NCBI GenBank assembly: GCA_947453445.1
Contig: CANGGP010000002.1
Coordinates: 1-64,000, forward strand
Length of the DNA stretch: 64,000 nt
Direction: 5' to 3'
Origin: Sphingobacteriaceae bacterium
GTDB lineage: Bacteria; Bacteroidota; Bacteroidia; B-17B0; Aurantibacillaceae
In this document: positions 8,102 to 17,217 of the stretch, one piece after another
Layout: each line of letters opens with the position of its first letter
Position numbering within the stretch: position 1 is the stretch's first letter
Made by a program: the position numbers and the translations under genes
Notes under the pieces: model-generated
The model's database searches: none
What the model saw: only the letters and a program-made list of their open reading frames with translations
Told to the model about the DNA's origin: nothing

Positions 8102-10366
8102 ATGATGAAAAGGTTGATAGCCCTAACCCTGATGAATGTATGGATTGCTTTTTTATCTGCGCAATTGCCCATTGCTAGAGATACTATTACTGTGATCGAA
8201 AACAATGTGGTTTTAAAAATGCCTTGGGCCAATGGCCTTAATTTTGCAAATGTTTCGGCCTTGGACGTGAATTTAGACGGGCTTAACGACTTGGTGATTT
8301 ACGATAAAAGCAACCAATACGCAACCGGCCGATTCAGGTGTTTTGTCAATACCGGCGGCTCCGGTTCGCTTCAATATCGAGCCTTACCGGATGCATCTTA
8401 CTTTTTTCCGAATGTTAAAAGTTGGGCTGTTTTTTACGATTATAACGGTGATGGTAAAGCAGATTTATTTTGTTCAACTGATTTAGGTATTAAAGTTTTT
8501 AAAAACACAAGCAGTTCAGCGGGTTTAAATTTTACTTTAAGCAAGGCTTTGTTGTATTCGAATTACAACCCGGGTGGACAAGCCATGTATTTGAATTTAT
8601 ATGCCAGCAATGTAGCTGTGCCCGGCATATCGGATATTGATAATGACGGGGATTTAGATATTTTATCTTTCGCGCCGCAAGGCATTTTTGTTGAATACCA
8701 CAAAAACTTGAGTCGCGAACTGTATGGCCACTCCGACAGTTTGGTGTTTGAACGCAGCAGCAATTGCTGGGGCAATGTATCGGAAAGTAATTGTGGTGTT
8801 GATTTTGGTTTGTGCACTGGTAGCAAACCTTTGGCTTTTACTACATCAACACTTGTGGGTGATCATCAGGTTCAATCTAAACCATATCATGCCGGCTCAT
8901 GTTTAACCTGTTTCGATAACGATGGTGATGGCGATAAGGACTTATTGATGGGAGATATTTCTTGCAATTTAATTCAGTTTGTAAAGAACAATGGCACTGC
9001 CACAAACGCCTCGTTTAATGATACCACCAAACTATATCCCAATTTCCCAAATAAAAATTCAACACAATTAATACGGATGAACAATTATCCATGTTCGTAT
9101 TTTGTTGACGCCGATAAAGACAATAAAAGTGATTTGTTTGTTTCTCCCAACGCCTCAAATTCGGAGAATTACAGAAGTTTATGGCTGTATAAAAATATTG
9201 GCACGGCTAGTCAGGTAAATTTTCAATTTGTAAAAAATAATTTTTTGCAAGATGAGATGATAGATGTTGGTCAAAATTCGTACCCCGTGCTTTTTGATTA
9301 CAATGCCGATGGAAAAAAGGACTTATTAATTGGCACATACGGCTACTATAATAACAACACTTTAAATGCAAGATTAACTTTGTATGAAAACGTTGGTACT
9401 GCAAGTGTTCCGAAATACCAATTGTTGAGCCGTGATTACGCAAATTTGTCGGCGCAATCATTAAACAATGTGATGCCTTGTGTGGGCGATGTTGATGGCG
9501 ATGGTGATACAGATATTTTGATTGGCACTTCCAGCGGTCAAATCCACTGGTTAAAAAATACCGCAGGCCCCAACAATGTTTGCAATTTTTCGGTATTTCT
9601 CAATAATCCTTTTTCTTTTACAACTGCCTCGGGTGCCGCTTCGCCACAGCTATTTGATTTGGATGGCGATGGCTTGTTGGATTTAATGATTGGCACGATG
9701 AGTGGCAAAATTGCTTTTTATAAAAATACCGGCACCGCCACTAATCCTGCATTTACAAACATCACCAATGGCATAGGAAATGTGGATGTGACCACTGAAC
9801 CATTGTTACAAGGATTTAGTTTTGCTTCGCCTTTCTTTTACAAAGAAAATGGCAATACCTTTTTATTGGTTGGTTCAATCAGTGGACAAATATTTCATTA
9901 CAGTGTTCCCGCAAACATTAACAATGCCTTTACTTTAATCAGCAATTCGGTTAACCATTTGCTCGAAGGACCTAATTCTACTATTTGTTATGAAGACGTA
10001 AATGGGGACAATAAGCGAGATTTGTTTATTGGTGGTGCTTCGGGCGGCTTAAGTTTTTTTTCTTCAGCTTCACCTTATGTGGGATTGTTAGAACAATCGA
10101 GCTCAGACTTGAGCAATCAAGTTGAACTGTTTCCAAATCCATTTCAATCTCGTGTCACCATTTCATTTATGAATGCGCAAGCAAATGCAGGTCAATTTAC
10201 GGTTGAAAATATGGTTGGTGAAGTTGTGATGCAAGGGCAAATTTATCAGAACAATCAAGAACTTGATTTATCCAACTTAACAACCGGGATGTTCATCTTC
10301 AAACTGAATTTAAGTGGCGATTTTCAAGCTAAACCAATCATCAAGAAAATCATTAAATCAATGTAA
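8102..10366 (+). CDS. FG-GAP/VCBS repeat secreted protein with T9SS sorting domain
   Basis: The protein starts at MMKRLIALTLMNVWIAFLSAQ, a signal peptide; the tracked TTG two codons earlier overlaps a promoter element and is not needed. About nine Ca-binding D-x-[DN]-x-D-G repeats follow (DVNLDGLNDL, DYNGDGKADL, DIDNDGDLDI, DVDGDGDTDI, DLDGDGLLDL and others) with KNTG spacers. They form one or two FG-GAP/VCBS beta-propellers. The last 75 residues (LFPNPFQSRVTISF...ENMVGEVV...LTTGMFIFKLN...KPIIKKI) are a type A T9SS sorting domain. It is therefore exported to the cell surface, probably as a binding or adhesion protein. Its TAA overlaps the ATG of the next gene by one base, so it is co-translated with the cytochrome/propeller lipoprotein. 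Confidence 0.87.
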   Translation: MMKRLIALTLMNVWIAFLSAQLPIARDTITVIENNVVLKMPWANGLNFANVSALDVNLDGLNDLVIYDKSNQYATGRFRCFVNTGGSGSLQYRALPDASYFFPNVKSWAVFYDYNGDGKADLFCSTDLGIKVFKNTSSSAGLNFTLSKALLYSNYNPGGQAMYLNLYASNVAVPGISDIDNDGDLDILSFAPQGIFVEYHKNLSRELYGHSDSLVFERSSNCWGNVSESNCGVDFGLCTGSKPLAFTTSTLVGDHQVQSKPYHAGSCLTCFDNDGDGDKDLLMGDISCNLIQFVKNNGTATNASFNDTTKLYPNFPNKNSTQLIRMNNYPCSYFVDADKDNKSDLFVSPNASNSENYRSLWLYKNIGTASQVNFQFVKNNFLQDEMIDVGQNSYPVLFDYNADGKKDLLIGTYGYYNNNTLNARLTLYENVGTASVPKYQLLSRDYANLSAQSLNNVMPCVGDVDGDGDTDILIGTSSGQIHWLKNTAGPNNVCNFSVFLNNPFSFTTASGAASPQLFDLDGDGLLDLMIGTMSGKIAFYKNTGTATNPAFTNITNGIGNVDVTTEPLLQGFSFASPFFYKENGNTFLLVGSISGQIFHYSVPANINNAFTLISNSVNHLLEGPNSTICYEDVNGDNKRDLFIGGASGGLSFFSSASPYVGLLEQSSSDLSNQVELFPNPFQSRVTISFMNAQANAGQFTVENMVGEVVMQGQIYQNNQELDLSNLTTGMFIFKLNLSGDFQAKPIIKKIIKSM

Positions 10367-11826
10367 TGCATAAAACAACTTGGCTCATCTTGTTTTTAAC
10401 CTTATTGATTGCATCTTGTCGAAAGGAAGTTGGTAAGGCCAGTTATGGCAATTATCCATATGAAGTTGGGAAAATTATTTCCAACAATTGTGCTGTATCG
10501 GGTTGTCATAACGCACAAAGTTATTTGGCTGCCAGTGAATTGAATTTAGAATCCTGGGAAAGTTTGTTTAAGGGCTCAGTGAGCGGCTCCCCGGTAATCC
10601 CCTTTAGCAGCCGTTTTTCTTCTTTGTGTTATTTTATCAATACCTATGCCGATTTGGGTCCGCAAAATGTACCACGCATGCCCCTTAACCGAAATGTGTT
10701 AAGTTTTGATCAGGTGAAAACGATTAAGGATTGGGTAGATGCAGGGGCGCCTAATATCAATGGCGAATTTAGGTGGCCAAAAAATTCTTTGCGAAAAAAA
10801 TTATATGCTGTTAATCAAGGCTGTTCGGTGGTAACCGTTATTGATGCCGAAACCCAATTACCAATTCGATACATTGATGTTGGTAACAAAGGAGGAAGCG
10901 ATACACCCCACCAAGTGCGAGTTTCGCCCGATGGATTGTATTGGTATGTTATTTTTGTCAATAACAACATTTTACAAAAGTACAGTTGCATTAGCGATGA
11001 ACTGATTGCACAAATTCCCCTCACGCCTGCGATGGCAGGAACAGGCAGCAGCGATGCCTTAAACTGGAATACATTTGTGATAAGTGGTGATGGCAAACGG
11101 GCTTATGCCGTGTCGTGGAGCGAAAGCGGGGCGGTGGCCGCACTCGATTTGGAGCACAATAAATTGTTGCACTACATGGCTTTTGTTTACAATCCGCATG
11201 GTGTGGCGTTAAATGGCAATGAAGATAAAATATATGTTACCGCCCAACAAGGAAACTACATTATGGAAATTGACACGGCCTTAAAAACCCGCAACAACCT
11301 TTCGTTGGAAAATGGTTTGCCGCCAAACCCGAATTCAATTTTGGATGCGCATGATATTCTGCTGTCTCCAAATCGACATGATTTATGGATTACCTGCCAA
11401 GCATCGAATCAGGTTAGGGTTTATAATTTAACGGCTGCAGCAGTAACAAGTATACTTCCATGCGGCACTTTCCCACAGGAAATTGTATACTCCTCATCGA
11501 AGGATATGTATTATGTGGCTTGCATGAATGATACAAGCGCCAGAGGCAGTTGGGGTAGTGTTACACGCTTAAGTGCTAGCAATCAACTCGACCGACAGAA
11601 TATGGCCTGTGGTTTTCAACCGCATGGTATATGCGTAGATGAGAGGAATAAATTGATTTATGTGCTTTCACGCAACCAATCCTCTAAAGGTCCGCCGCCG
11701 CACCACAGCAGCCAATGCGCCGGAAAAAACGGATTTATGAACTTTATTGATTTAAATACGTTTAAAGTATTAGAAAAGAAATACGAATTAAGTGTTGACC
11801 CTTATTTTATTTGTCCGCAACCATGA
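10366..11826 (+). CDS. Lipoprotein with N-terminal cytochrome c-like domain and YVTN beta-propeller
   Basis: The 486-residue protein begins with a lipoprotein signal (LLIASC, acylated Cys near residue 18). A cytochrome-like domain at about residues 25-130 has IISNNCAVSGCHNA, with C-x4-C-H instead of the usual C-x2-C-H, and PRMPLNRNVLSFDQVKTIKDWVDAGAPN, which could supply the distal Met ligand. Residues of about 145-480 hold propeller repeats with DTPHQVRVSPDGLYWYV, NPHGVALNGNEDKIYVT and FQPHGICVDERNKLIYV, as in YVTN/SMP-30-like seven-bladed proteins. It is tied by one-base overlap to the FG-GAP gene and by ATGA overlap to the DCC gene. Function is unknown. A periplasmic or surface redox or binding role is inferred. 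Confidence 0.72.
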   Translation: MHKTTWLILFLTLLIASCRKEVGKASYGNYPYEVGKIISNNCAVSGCHNAQSYLAASELNLESWESLFKGSVSGSPVIPFSSRFSSLCYFINTYADLGPQNVPRMPLNRNVLSFDQVKTIKDWVDAGAPNINGEFRWPKNSLRKKLYAVNQGCSVVTVIDAETQLPIRYIDVGNKGGSDTPHQVRVSPDGLYWYVIFVNNNILQKYSCISDELIAQIPLTPAMAGTGSSDALNWNTFVISGDGKRAYAVSWSESGAVAALDLEHNKLLHYMAFVYNPHGVALNGNEDKIYVTAQQGNYIMEIDTALKTRNNLSLENGLPPNPNSILDAHDILLSPNRHDLWITCQASNQVRVYNLTAAAVTSILPCGTFPQEIVYSSSKDMYYVACMNDTSARGSWGSVTRLSASNQLDRQNMACGFQPHGICVDERNKLIYVLSRNQSSKGPPPHHSSQCAGKNGFMNFIDLNTFKVLEKKYELSVDPYFICPQP

Positions 11827-12278
11827 ACATTGATGTAAATGAATTATTAAAGAAACAGCCCATTTTATTGTTCGACGGAGAATGCGGTTTTTGTAACCGG
11901 GCGGTGCTTTTCTTCCTGCAATATGAAAATAAAGCAGCCCATCAAAGAGCAAACCGAAAAATGCATTTTGCTTCTTTACAATCACCTGAAGGCATAGCCT
12001 TAAAAAAGTATTTTGAATTGAATGACGACATCGACAGTATTATTTTAATTAAAGATCATTCGGCGTTTATTAAGTCATGTGCGGCGCTTCGATTAACCTT
12101 ATACATGCGCGGCTTATGGCCTATTTTGTCAGTTTTTGTTATCATTCCTCCCTTTTTAAGAAACATTGTTTACCAATTTATTGCAAAGCGCCGTATGAAA
12201 TTTTTTGGTAAAGTGCAGCACTGCACCCTATTATTGGAAGTTGAACAAACACGCTTTTTAAATAAAACTTCATTGTAA
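11823..12278 (+). CDS. DCC family thiol-disulfide oxidoreductase-like protein (DUF393)
   Basis: Starting at the ATG at 11823, which overlaps the previous stop as ATGA, the product is 151 residues. The motif LLFDGECGFCNRAVLFFLQ contains the D-G-E-C-x-x-C signature that names the DCC family, a thioredoxin-fold group. Near the C-terminus NIVYQFIAKRRMKFFG matches the family tail. The tracked TTG start adds four residues only and is unnecessary. Many DCC proteins accompany HTTM or YuxK-type genes and are assumed to exchange thiols. Here the coupling to a cytochrome-like lipoprotein may point to redox work, but no substrate is known. Confidence 0.82.
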   Translation: MNIDVNELLKKQPILLFDGECGFCNRAVLFFLQYENKAAHQRANRKMHFASLQSPEGIALKKYFELNDDIDSIILIKDHSAFIKSCAALRLTLYMRGLWPILSVFVIIPPFLRNIVYQFIAKRRMKFFGKVQHCTLLLEVEQTRFLNKTSL

Positions 12279-12300
12279 TAATCAAATGCCTCTTCTTCGC

Positions 12301-12987
12301 TTAGCTTTTTTTGGCAAAAGCAATGGATGCCACCGATATTTTTATTCCCTCTACATCTTTTAACGCTTGCCAGGCTGCTTCAATGGTGGCGCCGGTGGTC
12401 ACCACATCATCCACCAACATCACATGTTTGTTTTGAATGCTTTCATGATTTTGCAAATGAAAAATGCCCTCTACATTTTCCCAACGTTGGTATTTCTTTT
12501 TTTTTGTTTGGGTTGTTGTTTCAACTTTTCGAATTAAATTATCCAACATCATGCTTTTTCCCAAAGCCTTGGCAATTCCACTGCCAAAATATTCACTTTG
12601 GTTAAAACCTCTTTTCTTAATTTTTTTAGGATGTAAGGGTATGGGTACAATGATATCGAACAAAACCGGGTTATTTGTGAACTCCTTGGCCATTAATTCG
12701 CCTAAATAGGCAGCCAGCTCCTTGCGACCTTGGTATTTTATGGCATGAATGATATTTTGAATTTTTCCGCTTTTTTCAAAGGTGTACAAATACTTGGCCT
12801 GCACTAGTGGCACGCGCGCAGCCAAAATATCGTGAACAGCCCGGCCATTCGAAAAATCTTGATGACCTTTGGGCAAAGCGTTTTCACAGTTTAGACATAG
12901 AAATTCTTCTTGTTCAATAAGCACATTTGAACAGGCGGCACAATGCCTGGGATAAATTAATGACATGAAATCGTTGAAAAGTGTCAT
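12301..12987 (-). CDS. comF: ComF family phosphoribosyltransferase-like protein
   Basis: This 228-residue protein has the ComF build. An N-terminal zinc-finger-like segment (CAAC...CLNC) precedes a type I phosphoribosyltransferase fold containing IHAIKYQGRKELAAYLG, VPIPLHPKKIKKRGFNQSEYFG and the PRPP-binding loop VMLVDDVVTTGATIEAA. In naturally competent bacteria ComF acts in the cytoplasm during DNA uptake together with the ComFA helicase. In many Bacteroidota the gene is isolated, as here. It converges on the DCC gene with a 22-base gap and diverges from the coiled-coil protein gene. PRT activity itself has not been shown for most ComF proteins. Confidence 0.88.
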   Translation of the reverse strand: MTLFNDFMSLIYPRHCAACSNVLIEQEEFLCLNCENALPKGHQDFSNGRAVHDILAARVPLVQAKYLYTFEKSGKIQNIIHAIKYQGRKELAAYLGELMAKEFTNNPVLFDIIVPIPLHPKKIKKRGFNQSEYFGSGIAKALGKSMMLDNLIRKVETTTQTKKKKYQRWENVEGIFHLQNHESIQNKHVMLVDDVVTTGATIEAAWQALKDVEGIKISVASIAFAKKS

Positions 12988-13019
12988 TTGCCGTACACTA
13001 AAATAAGCTTTTAATCGAG

Positions 13020-13027
13020 TATTTTTG
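13020..13027 (+). promoter_or_regulatory. -7 box TATTTTTG before the coiled-coil protein gene
   Basis: TATTTTTG ends four bases before the ATG at 13032. A TTTG at 12987-12990 is 29 bases upstream, too far for a standard -33. The geometry predicts a leaderless or near-leaderless mRNA. Confidence 0.45.
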
Positions 13028-13031
13028 ATAC

Positions 13032-13952
13032 ATGAGCGAAGAAAAAGAAAAATCCGGCAAAAAAAGGGCCATGTTTTTTTGGTTAATCATTGTAGCCTTA
13101 ATGGGTACAAATGCCTACACATTGTGGTTGTTATTGAAAGAAAAAGAGAACGGGGTGAAGGAACGTGTGATTACCGAAAAGGTGGTGGTTGAACGTGATA
13201 ATGTTCAGGCAGATTTATTGGCTTTGCAAAAAGATTATGCCACTTTGCAAACCAGCGATGCCGCAATGCAAAAAGACATTGACGAGAAGAAAGCCAAAAT
13301 TGAAGAATTATTAAAACAGGCCGCAAAACACAAAGGGGATGCACGCATTATTGCTGAATTAAAAAAGGAAACAGAAACCTTGCGCACTATTATGAAAGGC
13401 TATGTTCGCACCATCGACTCGCTAAATACCTTAAATCAAGCATTGGTGGCAGAAAAGAAAACGGTTTTAAAACAATTGGGCAACGAAAAGGAAAAACAAC
13501 AAACTTTGATTAAAGAAAAAGAAGAATTAAAAACCACTATTGCAAAGGGAAGTGTGTTAAGTTGTTTTAATGTTTCTGCAAAAGCAGTATTGTATAAACG
13601 TGGTGGCAAGAAAGAATCTGAAACCACCAAAGCACGTAAAACGCAAAAAATAAAAGTGAGTTTTAGTTTGGGTGAAAATAAAATCGCCAAAGCCGGCGAA
13701 AAAACGGTGTTTATCCGCATCATGACACCTGATGGCAAGGAGCTGGCTAAAAATTATGACGATACATATAAGTTTACTTTCAATGGCAGCTCAGGTTATT
13801 TTGCAGGTAAAACCGAATTAAATTATGCCAATACCGAAATTAGTGGTGTTAGTTATTGTGAAGGACAAGGTGAATTTGTGCCGGGTAATTATTTAATTGA
13901 AATTACTTGTGATGGTGTAGTAATTGGAAACACGAGTTTAAAACTGGATTAA
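13032..13952 (+). CDS. Single-pass membrane protein with long coiled coil and C-terminal beta domain
   Basis: The 306-residue product has a basic N-terminus, one membrane helix at about residues 13-35 (AMFFWLIIVALMGTNAYTLWLLL), then a heptad-rich region to about 175 (LQKDYATLQTSDAAMQKDIDEKKAKIEELLKQ...). The C-terminal globular part of about 130 residues has KIKVSFSLGENKIAKAGEKTVFIRIMTPDGKELA and GNYLIEITCDGVVIGNTSLKL, which looks like an immunoglobulin-like beta-sandwich. The likely topology places the coil and beta domain in the periplasm. I do not know a named family, though similar proteins occur widely in Bacteroidota. It stands alone between comF and the convergent phosphatase gene. Confidence 0.7.
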   Translation: MSEEKEKSGKKRAMFFWLIIVALMGTNAYTLWLLLKEKENGVKERVITEKVVVERDNVQADLLALQKDYATLQTSDAAMQKDIDEKKAKIEELLKQAAKHKGDARIIAELKKETETLRTIMKGYVRTIDSLNTLNQALVAEKKTVLKQLGNEKEKQQTLIKEKEELKTTIAKGSVLSCFNVSAKAVLYKRGGKKESETTKARKTQKIKVSFSLGENKIAKAGEKTVFIRIMTPDGKELAKNYDDTYKFTFNGSSGYFAGKTELNYANTEISGVSYCEGQGEFVPGNYLIEITCDGVVIGNTSLKLD

Positions 13953-13988
13953 TAAAACACAATCCAATTAGCATACAAGCAATCGCCA

Positions 13989-16900
13989 TTATTCGTAACG
14001 GGTACCTATAAGCAACACGTCGTCAACTTGTTCTAAATTACCACGCCAAGCATTAAAAGTATTTTTAATCAACTCTCTTTGCTCGTGCATTGGTTTTGGC
14101 GCAATTTCAGTTAAAAGCTCTTTTAATTTTTTGTACATGTATTTTTTGCCTTTTGGTCCGCCAAACTGATCAGGCATACCATCGGTTAAAGTATAAATAC
14201 AATCGCCCTTTTCTAATTTAACCAAGTGCTGGGTAAATGGTTTTTGATCAAAGTCGTGTTTACCTACCGGCATGCTGTCGCAGTCGTATTCAATAAACTC
14301 TTTACCACGAACAATCCAAATTGGATTATTGGCTGCTGCATAAGTAATTTGTTTGTTTTTAAAATCAAATGAAATAAAACTGCAGTCCATACCATCTTTA
14401 CCGCCATGTTCACTGCCATCATTTTTTAATCTTTCGATGATGGTTTTGCGCGTGTGGTTTAAAATATCAGCCGGTTGATTATGAAACTCAATGGCTTTTT
14501 CTAAGCTTGTAATGTTTAACAAACTCATAATGGCACCCGGCACACCATGTCCTGTACTGTCGGCAGTTACCAATCCAAACTGACCGTTGTTGAGTTGCGA
14601 AGCCCAGTAAAAATCTCCACTTACAACATCTTTTGGTTTAAAGAACACAAAATGTTCGCCCAAATTTTTATCCAAAATTTCTTTCGATGCCAAGAAACTT
14701 TTTTGGATGCGTTCGGCATAATTGATACTGTCGGTAATTTCTTTGTGCTTTTCTTGCACCAAATGTTTTTGTTCATCGGCAATCAAACGTTGTTTTTCAG
14801 CCTCGTTTTTTTGCTCCACCACCTCGGCAGTTCGCTCTGTTACCTTGTCTTCAAGTATTTTTTTCTCAATTAACAGCTGACGTTCTCTGATTTTGATGTA
14901 GCTGAACAAGGCCGATGCCACAACAACAAAAACAACTAAATAAAACCACCAAGTTTTCCAAAAAGGCGGCTGAATCATTAAGGTGGTAACGGTTATCGCA
15001 TTGCCGCACACATTTGAGCCATTGCATGTTTTTAATTCAAAACTATACTTGCCGGGGTCTAAATTTGAATAAACAACTTCATTGCTTTTGGTGAGGGCTT
15101 TCCAATCTTCATCTAAACCATTTAATTTATACTGATAAGTCACCCCATCAGGGTTGGTCATTGAAATACCGATAAACTTAAACGAGAAGGTGTTTTCTTT
15201 GTACGACAAGGAGATGTTTTTTTCAATGGCAACATCATTTAAATTCACTTTAAATTCTAGCAATTGCAATGCGGGCGGCACTTTGTTTTCAAAATCTGAA
15301 CTGAATTGGTATTTGTAAACACCATTTACGGTACCAAACCAAATGTTTTTGTCCATGTCCTCAAAAACAGATCCCGGTTTGGTTTCCAGACCGGTAAAAC
15401 CGTCGTTTTTGGTGTAGGTTTTAATGGTTTTTGTTTTCGGGTTGTATTTGTTTAAACCTTTGTTACTGCCCATCCATATCATGCCTTGGGCATCTTTGCT
15501 CACCAAAGTAATGTAATCAGACAACAAGCCGTCTTTGGCTTTTATGTTTTTAAATGCGCCATTCTCCAGCACAAATGCACCACCACCTTCGGTACCTAAC
15601 CAAATGTGCTTATCATTGTCTTCTGTGATTGAGGAAATACTTGAATAGGTTAAGCCCTCGCTTTTATTGTATTTTTTAAAAGATTTACCATCGAACTCTG
15701 TAATGCCTTTTTGATTGGTGCCTATCCAAATGTGGTGATTACTTTGCTCAAACAAACAAGAAATATCATTGCCGCTTAATCCATCAATGGTTCTTAATGT
15801 TTTGATTATAGCCGTATTCAGATCATACAAAACAATGCCTTCGATTGTTCCAATCCACAATCGGTTTTGTTTGTCAATCATCAAACAACTCACCAAAATA
15901 TTAACTATGTCGTCGAGGGCCGGCACATTCACGATTTTCTTTTTGAGATAATCATACTTCACAATTTTTCCGCCCCAAGTGCCAATCCAAATATTATTTG
16001 CATTGTCTTTTACCAAAGCCCTAATGTTGTTTACCCTTAAACCTTTATCAGCGGTTAAATATTCGAAGCTTTGATCTTTGGGCTGATAAATGGTTATGCC
16101 TTCGTTGGTGCCTAACCAATAACGTCCGTCGGCATCGCTACAAATCGACCATACCTGGTTATCCGACAATCCGTTTTTCTTTGAGAAAGAAACAAATCGA
16201 TCGCCTGAATAAACATCAATGCCTTCACCGGATGAACCAAATAAAATATTGCCTTCTTTATCTTCGTGTATGGCTTTTATTTTATTTAATGAAAGGCCAT
16301 TGCCGGTATTAAACAAACTCAAGGATTGATTGCTGAGGTTGAAGCGGATGACACCAAAATTCCATACCGACATCCATAAATTATTTTTTGAATCGGGGTA
16401 AATCGACCAAATCACTGCAGGCCCTTGTCCTTTCAGCAATTGAAAAGTACTGCTTGAATTGATGATGGGTTCAAAAATTTTCTTTTTAAGATCGTATTTC
16501 GTTAGGCTGCCATTTGTTGTACCTATCAACACTGCGCTTCCATTCACAATTGTGATGGCTGAAACCTGGCCCATAGGCATGCCTTCGGGACGGAAAAAAT
16601 CAAATTCTTTTGTGTTTGGATTATAAATTTTAATTCCCAAATCGGTTAAAAACCAAATTTGATTTTCACTGTCTTCATCAATTGAAAGAACCAACTGACT
16701 TAAGCCTTCTTTGCCTGTGAACGATTGGCTATTAATTTTGGCGACGTCGGCTTCATATGGATTGCTGATCAACACAGCCCCAACATTTTCGGTGCCAATC
16801 CAAATCTGTCCTTTGTGATCTTCAAAAAAGCTATAAATTTTTTTGTCTTGCGGTAGGAGTTTTGATTTAACTTCCTCAAATTCTTTTCCGTTAAAACGTG

Positions 16901-17201
16901 TTACTGTGCCGTTGTCGTGGCCAAGCCAGATAAAATTCTTTTTATCTTTATAGATGGCACTCACATTGTTTTCGGCCAAGCCATTTTCTGTGCTGTAATT
17001 CACGAAATTTTTTCCGTCGAACCGTGAAACACCACCTGCTGTGGCAAACCAATAAAAGCCTGCGCTGTCTTGAATAATACCCGAAACATTCGATTGCGCC
17101 AAACCATCCTTCACGCCATAGTTGGCAAAATAGTACGATTGGGAATAATTAAAAAACGGTATTAAAAAGAAGAGACAAAAAAGATACTTGTTTTTTTGCA
17201 T
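13989..17201 (-). CDS. Beta-propeller sensor (two-component regulator propeller, Y_Y_Y) with SpoIIE/PP2C phosphatase domain
   Basis: The ATG at 17201 gives a 1070-residue protein with signal peptide MQKNKYLFCLFFLIPFFNYS; the tracked start 25 codons earlier lies inside the upstream gene. About residues 25-640 carry some fourteen Reg_prop repeats (GLAQSNVSGIIQDSAGFYWFAT, IWLGTEGGGAFV and similar), forming two seven-bladed propellers. A Y_Y_Y Ig-like domain follows (about 650-745, YQYKLNGLDEDWK), then a membrane helix (about 750-770) and a coiled coil. A SpoIIE-type PP2C domain closes the protein (GDFYWASQLNNGQFGLVTADSTGHGVPGAIMSL; metal-binding Asp residues; TLTDGMPDQFGG). It should sense a ligand in the periplasm and dephosphorylate a cytoplasmic Ser/Thr target, commonly an anti-anti-sigma factor. 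It sits 16 bases after the caspase-like gene. Confidence 0.88.
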   Translation of the reverse strand: MQKNKYLFCLFFLIPFFNYSQSYYFANYGVKDGLAQSNVSGIIQDSAGFYWFATAGGVSRFDGKNFVNYSTENGLAENNVSAIYKDKKNFIWLGHDNGTVTRFNGKEFEEVKSKLLPQDKKIYSFFEDHKGQIWIGTENVGAVLISNPYEADVAKINSQSFTGKEGLSQLVLSIDEDSENQIWFLTDLGIKIYNPNTKEFDFFRPEGMPMGQVSAITIVNGSAVLIGTTNGSLTKYDLKKKIFEPIINSSSTFQLLKGQGPAVIWSIYPDSKNNLWMSVWNFGVIRFNLSNQSLSLFNTGNGLSLNKIKAIHEDKEGNILFGSSGEGIDVYSGDRFVSFSKKNGLSDNQVWSICSDADGRYWLGTNEGITIYQPKDQSFEYLTADKGLRVNNIRALVKDNANNIWIGTWGGKIVKYDYLKKKIVNVPALDDIVNILVSCLMIDKQNRLWIGTIEGIVLYDLNTAIIKTLRTIDGLSGNDISCLFEQSNHHIWIGTNQKGITEFDGKSFKKYNKSEGLTYSSISSITEDNDKHIWLGTEGGGAFVLENGAFKNIKAKDGLLSDYITLVSKDAQGMIWMGSNKGLNKYNPKTKTIKTYTKNDGFTGLETKPGSVFEDMDKNIWFGTVNGVYKYQFSSDFENKVPPALQLLEFKVNLNDVAIEKNISLSYKENTFSFKFIGISMTNPDGVTYQYKLNGLDEDWKALTKSNEVVYSNLDPGKYSFELKTCNGSNVCGNAITVTTLMIQPPFWKTWWFYLVVFVVVASALFSYIKIRERQLLIEKKILEDKVTERTAEVVEQKNEAEKQRLIADEQKHLVQEKHKEITDSINYAERIQKSFLASKEILDKNLGEHFVFFKPKDVVSGDFYWASQLNNGQFGLVTADSTGHGVPGAIMSLLNITSLEKAIEFHNQPADILNHTRKTIIERLKNDGSEHGGKDGMDCSFISFDFKNKQITYAAANNPIWIVRGKEFIEYDCDSMPVGKHDFDQKPFTQHLVKLEKGDCIYTLTDGMPDQFGGPKGKKYMYKKLKELLTEIAPKPMHEQRELIKNTFNAWRGNLEQVDDVLLIGTRYE

Positions 17202-17217
17202 GCTTAAATTTGCAAAA

